A stretch of 64,000 bases of DNA from JACVRM01 sp036824245 (lineage in GTDB: Bacteria > Actinomycetota > Thermoleophilia > Gaiellales > Gaiellaceae): the NCBI GenBank assembly GCA_036824245.1, contig DAITAO010000003.1, forward strand, positions 1 to 64,000. The letters run 5' to 3'. The notes under the pieces were generated by a model. The model saw nothing but the letters and a program-made list of their open reading frames with translations, was not told where the DNA came from and ran no database searches. Position numbers and translations under genes: made by a program. This document shows positions 59,580-64,000 of this stretch, in pieces (positions within the stretch are counted from its first letter, which is position 1; each line of letters begins with the position of its first letter).

Positions 59580-62228
59580 ATGAGCGATCGCGACGACCAC
59601 GAGGACACCGACGAGGGCTGGCAGGAGGAGTCCGATGAGGAAGCCCTCCAGGCCTTCGGCCGCTTCTGGTTCGAGAACGAGCCGCCGCGGGCTGCGGCCA
59701 CATTCGTTCCCGACGGACGAGAGGAGGCTTTCGACGCAGCGCGGGCTGCGATAAGCGGCGTGCCGCCGCGCTCAGTTGCCCTGGTGGGCGGCGAGGGCGC
59801 CGGCAAGTCAACGGTCGCGCGCGAGCTGGCCGCGCGCCTCCGCGAGCAGGGCTGGCGCATCTTCGAGGCGTCGTCCGTGGAGACCATGGCCGGCATGATG
59901 TTCCTCGGCATGCTCGAGGCACGGCTGCAGGCGGTCGTCCGCCTGGGCCGCAAGCAGCCGCTGCTCTGGGTCTTTCCCGACCTGCTGCAGGCGGTCGGGG
60001 CGGGCGCGTGGCACAGAGACACGACCGGCCTGATCGGTCGCATGCTGCCGTCGCTCGAACGCGGCGAGATCGTGCTGCTCGCCGAGGTGCGGCCCGACGA
60101 CTGGGCGTCGCTCGTCCAGCTGCGCCCGCGCGTTCGACAGGCTGTGCAGCGGGTCGACCTGCCCCCGCTCGACGAGCGCGCCGCCCTGCAGCTGGCCCGG
60201 GAGCGGCTGGAGCGCACGGCCACGCGCGTCGAGGACGCCACGCTTCGTGAGGCGCTTCAGCTCGCCGACCACTACCTGCCGGCGGCCGAGCTGCCCGGCC
60301 ATCTGCTGCGCCTGGTCGATGCGGCGCAGCGGAGCCTGCTGCGCACCGGCGACACGGAGGTGCTCAACCCCGGCTCGGTGGTCGGCGCGCTGTCGGAGCT
60401 GACCGGCCTGCCCGCGGCGCTGCTGGACGAGCGCCGCCGGCTCGACCTCGCCGAGGTGCGCGCCTTCTTCGAGCGGCGCATTCTCGGCCAGCCCGACGCC
60501 GTGGGCTGCCTGGTCGAGCGCATCGCGCTCTTCAAGGCAGGGCTGACGGATCCCACACGTCCGCTCGGCGTCTTCCTCTTTGTCGGCCCGACCGGCACGG
60601 GCAAGACCGAGCTCGCGAAGTCGCTCGCGGAGTACCTGTTCGGCTCGCCGAAGCGGCTCGTCCGCCTCGACATGAGTGAGTACCGGACTCCGGACAGCCT
60701 CGAGCGGCTGCTCGCCGGCCCCGAGTCGACCGAGTCGTCGGGCCTCATCGCCGCCGTGCGCCGCCAGCCGTTCTCGGTCGTCCTGCTCGACGAGTTCGAG
60801 AAGGCGGCGACACCGATCTGGGACGTCTTCCTGCAGCTCTTCGACGACGGCCGGCTCACGGACCGCAGCGGCAACACGGCCGACTTCCGCCACAGCGTCG
60901 TCATCCTCACCTCGAACCTGGGCTCGGCGCCCAAGGCGTCGCGCGTCGGCTTCGCCCCGGATGAGCAGGGCGCGATCGCTCCGGCGGCGCTCGAGCGCGC
61001 GGTGAGCCAGACATTCCGGCCCGAGTTCGTCAACCGCCTCGACCGAGTGGTCGTCTTCCGGCCGCTGACGCGTGACGTGATGCGACAGCTCGTCGAGAAG
61101 GAGCTCAACGACGTGCTCGGCCGGCGCGGCCTGCGCACGCGTCCGTGGGCAGTCGAGTGGGACGCGAGCGCGCTCGACTTCTTGCTCGAGAAGGGGTTCA
61201 CCACCGACCTGGGCGCCCGGCCGCTCAAGCGCGCGGTCGAGACGCACGTGCTCGCCCCGCTGGCGCGGGCGATCGTCGAACGCGACGTGCCTCAGGGCGA
61301 CCAGTTCCTGTTCGTGCGCGCGGGCGGCTCGGAGATCGACGTGCAGTTCGTCGACCCGGAGACGGAGCTGCCGTCGGCCGAGAGCGAGGGCGGCACACGG
61401 CGGCTCGAGGACATCGTCGCCGACCCGCGCGGCACGCCTGACGATCGCGCGTTCCTCGCCCAGATGCTCGAGCAGCTCGCCGGCCGGATCCGCGACCCCG
61501 GGTGGCACAGCGCGAAGCAGGCCGCGCTCGCCCGGATGACCGAGGACGGCTTCTGGGAGTCGCCGGACCGCTTCCGGACGCTCGGGCGAGCCGAGTATTT
61601 GGATCGCATCGAGGCCGGCTTCGCGACGGCGGAGTCGCTTGCGCGCCGTCTCCACCGCTCAGCGCGCGTCAACGGAGACGCTTCCGCCGGCATCACCCAG
61701 CTGCTCGCCCAGCGCCTCTTCGTGTTGCAAGCGGCGCTCGGCGGCCTCGACGCGGGCGACCCGCCTGGCGCCTACGTGCAGGTGCGCCCCGGCTCGAACG
61801 AGCCGGGCGCAGCCGCCTTCGCGCGGCGCCTCGCCGACATGTACCGCGCGTGGGCCGAGAAGCGGGGCATGCGCCTCGAGGAGCTGCAGCGGCGCGACGG
61901 CGACTCGCGCGGCAGTGTCGTGCTCGGCGTGGACGGGTTCGGCGCGCTGACGCTGCTCAAGGGAGAGACGGGGGTGCACGTGTTCGAGACACCGCGCGAC
62001 GAGCACTCGTTCGACCGCGTCACGGCGCACGTGGTCGTGATCGCGCAGCCACCGGAGCCCGCCGATTCCTCGGCGCGCGCGGCGGCCGCGCTAGCCGGTG
62101 CCGAGGCGCCGCAGACGATCGTGCGTCGCTACCGCGAGGAGCCGTCACCGCTCGTGCGCGACAGCGTGCGCGGCTGGCGGACGGGCCGCCTCGATCGCGT
62201 GCTGGCCGGCGATTTCGACCTCTTCTAG
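59580..62228 (+). CDS. Clp/ClpB-type double AAA+ ATPase fused to an RF2-like release-factor module without the GGQ domain
   Basis: 882 residues. D1 (about 45-285) has Walker A GGEGAGKS (70-77) and a ClpB-like GMLEARLQAVV and LPSLERGEIVLLAEV, but Walker B reads LLWVFPDL, lacking the usual Asp-Glu. D2 (about 295-585) is well kept: GPTGTGKT 336-343, VLLDEFEKA 401-409, TSNLGS, FRPEFVNRLD, sensor 2 GARPLKR 545-551; the aromatic GYVG pore loop is missing and a VGF tripeptide (456-458) sits where ClpC docks ClpP. From about 645 the chain matches RF2: FWESPDRFRTLG, the PCRF block RMYxxWAExRG as MYRAWAEKRG (754-763), ETGVH (796-800), and a tail RLDRVLAGDFDLF. The GGQ segment is replaced by about 20 residues. 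It probably acts on ribosomes; the function is unknown. Confidence 0.85.
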   Translation: MSDRDDHEDTDEGWQEESDEEALQAFGRFWFENEPPRAAATFVPDGREEAFDAARAAISGVPPRSVALVGGEGAGKSTVARELAARLREQGWRIFEASSVETMAGMMFLGMLEARLQAVVRLGRKQPLLWVFPDLLQAVGAGAWHRDTTGLIGRMLPSLERGEIVLLAEVRPDDWASLVQLRPRVRQAVQRVDLPPLDERAALQLARERLERTATRVEDATLREALQLADHYLPAAELPGHLLRLVDAAQRSLLRTGDTEVLNPGSVVGALSELTGLPAALLDERRRLDLAEVRAFFERRILGQPDAVGCLVERIALFKAGLTDPTRPLGVFLFVGPTGTGKTELAKSLAEYLFGSPKRLVRLDMSEYRTPDSLERLLAGPESTESSGLIAAVRRQPFSVVLLDEFEKAATPIWDVFLQLFDDGRLTDRSGNTADFRHSVVILTSNLGSAPKASRVGFAPDEQGAIAPAALERAVSQTFRPEFVNRLDRVVVFRPLTRDVMRQLVEKELNDVLGRRGLRTRPWAVEWDASALDFLLEKGFTTDLGARPLKRAVETHVLAPLARAIVERDVPQGDQFLFVRAGGSEIDVQFVDPETELPSAESEGGTRRLEDIVADPRGTPDDRAFLAQMLEQLAGRIRDPGWHSAKQAALARMTEDGFWESPDRFRTLGRAEYLDRIEAGFATAESLARRLHRSARVNGDASAGITQLLAQRLFVLQAALGGLDAGDPPGAYVQVRPGSNEPGAAAFARRLADMYRAWAEKRGMRLEELQRRDGDSRGSVVLGVDGFGALTLLKGETGVHVFETPRDEHSFDRVTAHVVVIAQPPEPADSSARAAAALAGAEAPQTIVRRYREEPSPLVRDSVRGWRTGRLDRVLAGDFDLF

Positions 62229-62773
62229 GCGATGCCGAGCAGATCGGTCGCGGCACCGACCAGCTCGTCGCCGGCGTCCAGCCGTCGGACCACGCCGACG
62301 TCAAGGCGCGCCTGCACGCCGTCGAAGAGCGTGTAGTTCGCCCACAGCGACTCGAACGTCGACCACCAGCGCAAGCCGGCCGCTTGGGGGTGCCGCGTGA
62401 AGAGCTCGCGCGCCTGCGGCTGTGTGACTGTTCGATTTCTGGTTGCCACTCGCGAGGGACGAAGCCGCTCGCGAGTCAGCGTGCGCGGCTCGTCGAGGTC
62501 GACGATCTCCTCGTCGTCCCGCACCTCGATCTCGGCGACGGCCAGCGGCAGCCCATGACGCACGAGCAGCTCCGGCGTGAAGCGGTGGCCGCGCCAGGGC
62601 GCCAGCTGCTCGACGACGCCGGACACGTCGCGGTCGGTCAGGTACAGGCAGCCGTAGAGGTCAGGATTGTCGTGCCGGCCGTCCCCCTGGTGCTCACGCG
62701 GGATCCAAAGCGCGCCACCGGCCGCGTGTGGGGCAGCACGTCTATTCCAGGCGAAGCAGCGGTGGACGATCAC
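62225..62773 (-). CDS. RES-domain toxin (NAD+-targeting family)
   Basis: 182 residues from GTG 62773. VIVHRCFAWNRR, GGALWIPREHQGDGRHDNPDLYGCLYLTDRDVSGVVEQL and a C-terminal GLRWWSTFESLWANYTLFD follow the RES-domain pattern (early Arg, central Gly-rich strand with Leu-Tyr-Leu, Glu in the following helix, late Ser). Characterised RES toxins (MbcT, ParT-type) degrade NAD+ or ADP-ribosylate targets. It is the second gene of an antitoxin-toxin operon with GTGA overlap. It ends four bases inside the convergent AAA+ gene. Confidence 0.75.
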   Translation of the reverse strand: MIVHRCFAWNRRAAPHAAGGALWIPREHQGDGRHDNPDLYGCLYLTDRDVSGVVEQLAPWRGHRFTPELLVRHGLPLAVAEIEVRDDEEIVDLDEPRTLTRERLRPSRVATRNRTVTQPQARELFTRHPQAAGLRWWSTFESLWANYTLFDGVQARLDVGVVRRLDAGDELVGAATDLLGIA

Positions 62774-63102
62774 GCAAACGAGCCCGCGCGCTCGGCGCGG
62801 ATCGCTCGCATGAGCTCTTCGGCCTTGCCCGACCGGACGAGGTCGATGGGCCGGCGGTCGCCCAGGTGTGGGTTGAGGCCGAACAGCCACGCGCGCGCAG
62901 CGGACGGCTCGTAGAGGCGCACCAGGCTCGACATGACCAGCTCGAGCAGGTCGACCCGCTCGGCGTTCAGCGGATCGATGCCGGCACCCCGCAGCCAGCG
63001 GCTCACCCGCGAGCGGCTGACGCCCAGCAGCTCCGCAAGCGCCGACTGGCTCTCGAAGTCCTGGGCCAGAGCGCGCACCTTGGCTGTGGTTGCGACCGGC
63101 AT
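62770..63102 (-). CDS. Xre/MbcA/ParS-type antitoxin
   Basis: 110 residues from ATG 63102. The N-terminal helix-turn-helix is SQSALAELLGVSRSRVSRWLRG (about 18-39). The C-terminal toxin-binding domain has the family block AWLFGLNPHLGDRRPIDLVRSGKAEELMRAIRA. It neutralises the downstream RES toxin and should repress its own promoter through the inverted repeat at 63115-63135, 12 bases upstream of the start. Confidence 0.85.
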   Translation of the reverse strand: MPVATTAKVRALAQDFESQSALAELLGVSRSRVSRWLRGAGIDPLNAERVDLLELVMSSLVRLYEPSAARAWLFGLNPHLGDRRPIDLVRSGKAEELMRAIRAERAGSFA

Positions 63103-63114
63103 GGCTCGATCGTA

Positions 63115-63135
63115 GCGCAACAATTCTTGTTGCGC
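63115..63135. promoter_or_regulatory. Perfect 8-bp inverted repeat, probable toxin-antitoxin operator
   Basis: gcgcaaca and tgttgcgc flank attct, giving a perfect operator-like palindrome in the 46-base divergent spacer between the antitoxin (start 63102) and the membrane methyltransferase (start 63149). A -10-like tacgat lies between it and the antitoxin ATG on the minus strand, so the antitoxin mRNA may be nearly leaderless. Binding by the Xre domain is expected from the family, and it could control both genes. Confidence 0.6.
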
Positions 63136-63148
63136 GTACGCTCTGGGC

Positions 63149-63631
63149 GTGAATGCCTGGCGACATCTGCTCGCCGTCCTCCTGTGCCCGGGCGTCGTCG
63201 CCGTGATCGTCCCGGCGATCATCGTCTGGCGCAACGGGGAACCCGCGCTCGTGCCGGGCCTCCTGGGCGCAGTGCTGATCGGCGTCGGCATCGCACTCGT
63301 TGCCTGGACCGTCACGCTCTTCGCAAGAGTCGGACGAGGCACGCTCGCGCCGTGGGACCCGACCTCGCGGCTCGTCGTGCGCGGCCCTTACCGCCATGTG
63401 CGCCACCCGATGATCACGGGTGTCGGCTGCGTGCTCCTGGGCGAGGCTGCGCTGGTCCGCTCGCTGCCGCTGCTGATCTGGCTCGCGGCGTTCGTGGCCG
63501 TGAACGCCCTCTACCTGCCGCTCGTCGAGGAGAAGGGCCTCAGCCGACGCTTCGGCGAGGAGTACGAGCGCTACAAGGCCAATGTCCCGCGCTGGCTGCC
63601 GCGCCGGAGGCCCTGGGACGCGCCTGACTGA
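63149..63631 (+). CDS. Isoprenylcysteine carboxyl methyltransferase (ICMT)/PEMT-like membrane protein
   Basis: 160 residues from GTG 63149. Four hydrophobic segments (LLAVLLCPGVVAVIVPAIIVW, LLGAVLIGVGIALVAWTVTLFA, MITGVGCVLLGEAAL, LLIWLAAFVAVNALYLPLV) flank the SAM-binding core. The family motif VVRGPYRHVRHPMITG and the C-terminal EEKGLSRRFGEEYERYKANVPRWLPR are intact. Bacterial relatives methylate small or lipid substrates and are not tied to prenylated proteins. Its promoter faces the toxin-antitoxin operator. Confidence 0.85.
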   Translation: MNAWRHLLAVLLCPGVVAVIVPAIIVWRNGEPALVPGLLGAVLIGVGIALVAWTVTLFARVGRGTLAPWDPTSRLVVRGPYRHVRHPMITGVGCVLLGEAALVRSLPLLIWLAAFVAVNALYLPLVEEKGLSRRFGEEYERYKANVPRWLPRRRPWDAPD

Positions 63632-63733
63632 CTTACGCTGGCCCTGAGTTCACAGAAGATTTACCCGCAAACGCGGACTTTCGACAGTTGCCCTCGTCCC
63701 ACCCTCGTGAGGACGACACACGAAAGGGGTTCC

Positions 63734-64000
63734 ATGCGCATCAAGACTGGACGTTTCCGCCGGCGCACGCTCGCATTCGCCGGCTCCGCAGCGGCACTCC
63801 TCGCCCTGGCCGGCCTCGCAGTCGGCGCCCAGCAGGCCTCACCGCCAACGGTTCGCGCGGTGCCGACGATCGAGGGCGAAGCGCGCGAGGGCAAGACACT
63901 GACTGCTCGCCCGGGTGAGTGGGGCGGCTCGCCCGCCCCGACGTTCACCTACCAGTGGCGTCGCTGCGATAGCGCGGGCAACAACTGCGTGGCCATTTCC
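63734..64000 (+). CDS. Secreted Ig-repeat protein, N-terminal fragment (runs off the right edge)
   Basis: ATG 63734 is preceded by gaaagggg. The signal peptide is IKTGRFRRRTLAFAGSAAALLALAGLAVGAQQA. The visible mature part begins an Ig-like repeat (PTIEGEAREGKTLTARPGEW, then FTYQWRRCDSAGNNC) of the same type as the C-terminus of the subtilase at 3045-4655. Proteins of this kind in Thermoleophilia carry many such repeats and are probably cell-surface adhesins or wall proteins. The rest is outside the window. Confidence 0.8.
   Translation, partial: MRIKTGRFRRRTLAFAGSAAALLALAGLAVGAQQASPPTVRAVPTIEGEAREGKTLTARPGEWGGSPAPTFTYQWRRCDSAGNNCVAIS

Noticed and set aside
59808..61655. 615-residue minus-strand frame inside the AAA+ gene
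   Set aside because: It is antisense to well-conserved Walker and sensor motifs, and has low complexity (Arg/Leu/Glu/Ala).

Overview
The window is very GC-rich and densely packed. It looks like the chromosome of an actinomycete, most likely class Thermoleophilia (Solirubrobacterales/Gaiellales type). That placement is an inference from four things: the F420 cofactor operon, many GTG/TTG starts with ATGA/GTGA gene overlaps, a DUF6328 membrane protein, and the Ig-like repeat that ends the subtilase at 3045-4655 and reappears in the truncated gene at the right edge. No rRNA, intact tRNA, insertion sequence, phage or CRISPR array was seen.

Left part (1-12.8 kb): housekeeping and miscellaneous genes. 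These include an FAD-linked oxidase, a degenerate metallo-beta-lactamase-like protein, a methyltransferase, a secreted subtilase, a primary-type sigma-70 factor, small proteins, a tRNA 3'-end remnant, fabF, and a long ORF that joins a helix-turn-helix segment to a family-4 glycosyltransferase (GT4). Then, at 12.8-17.4 kb, comes a tightly coupled cofC-cofD-npdG-cofE operon for coenzyme F420, divergent from a PolX-type PHP protein whose polymerase active site looks lost.

Middle part (17.5-59.5 kb): a large surface-polysaccharide locus. It holds an ABC exporter (wzm, wzt) with hemE and hemH lodged between its two genes, about fifteen glycosyltransferases (GT4, GT2, two GT-C twins, GT8-like), several methyltransferases (one like the WbdD/O-antigen type), a Wzx-like flippase and a polyprenyl-phosphate sugar-1-phosphate transferase. 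It also encodes precursor pathways for GDP-D-rhamnose (gmd, rmd), UDP-xylose (UDP-glucuronate decarboxylase), an amino sugar (DegT aminotransferase with a GNAT acetyltransferase) and, unexpectedly for a presumed monoderm, CMP-Kdo (kdsD, kdsA, kdsB with a HAD phosphatase). A PslG-like secreted glycosidase sits beside the nucleotide-sugar genes. The genes suggest a heteropolymer built on undecaprenyl phosphate and exported by ABC and/or Wzx routes.

Right part (59.5-64 kb): the most unusual gene. It encodes an 882-residue Clp/ClpB-type double AAA+ protein whose C-terminus matches class-I release factor RF2 (N-terminal, PCRF and C-terminal tail segments) but lacks the GGQ peptidyl-hydrolase domain. 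It is followed by a Xre/RES toxin-antitoxin pair with a perfect inverted-repeat operator, an isoprenylcysteine-methyltransferase-like membrane protein, and a truncated secreted Ig-repeat protein.

All functional calls are by eye from translated motifs. No database search was run.
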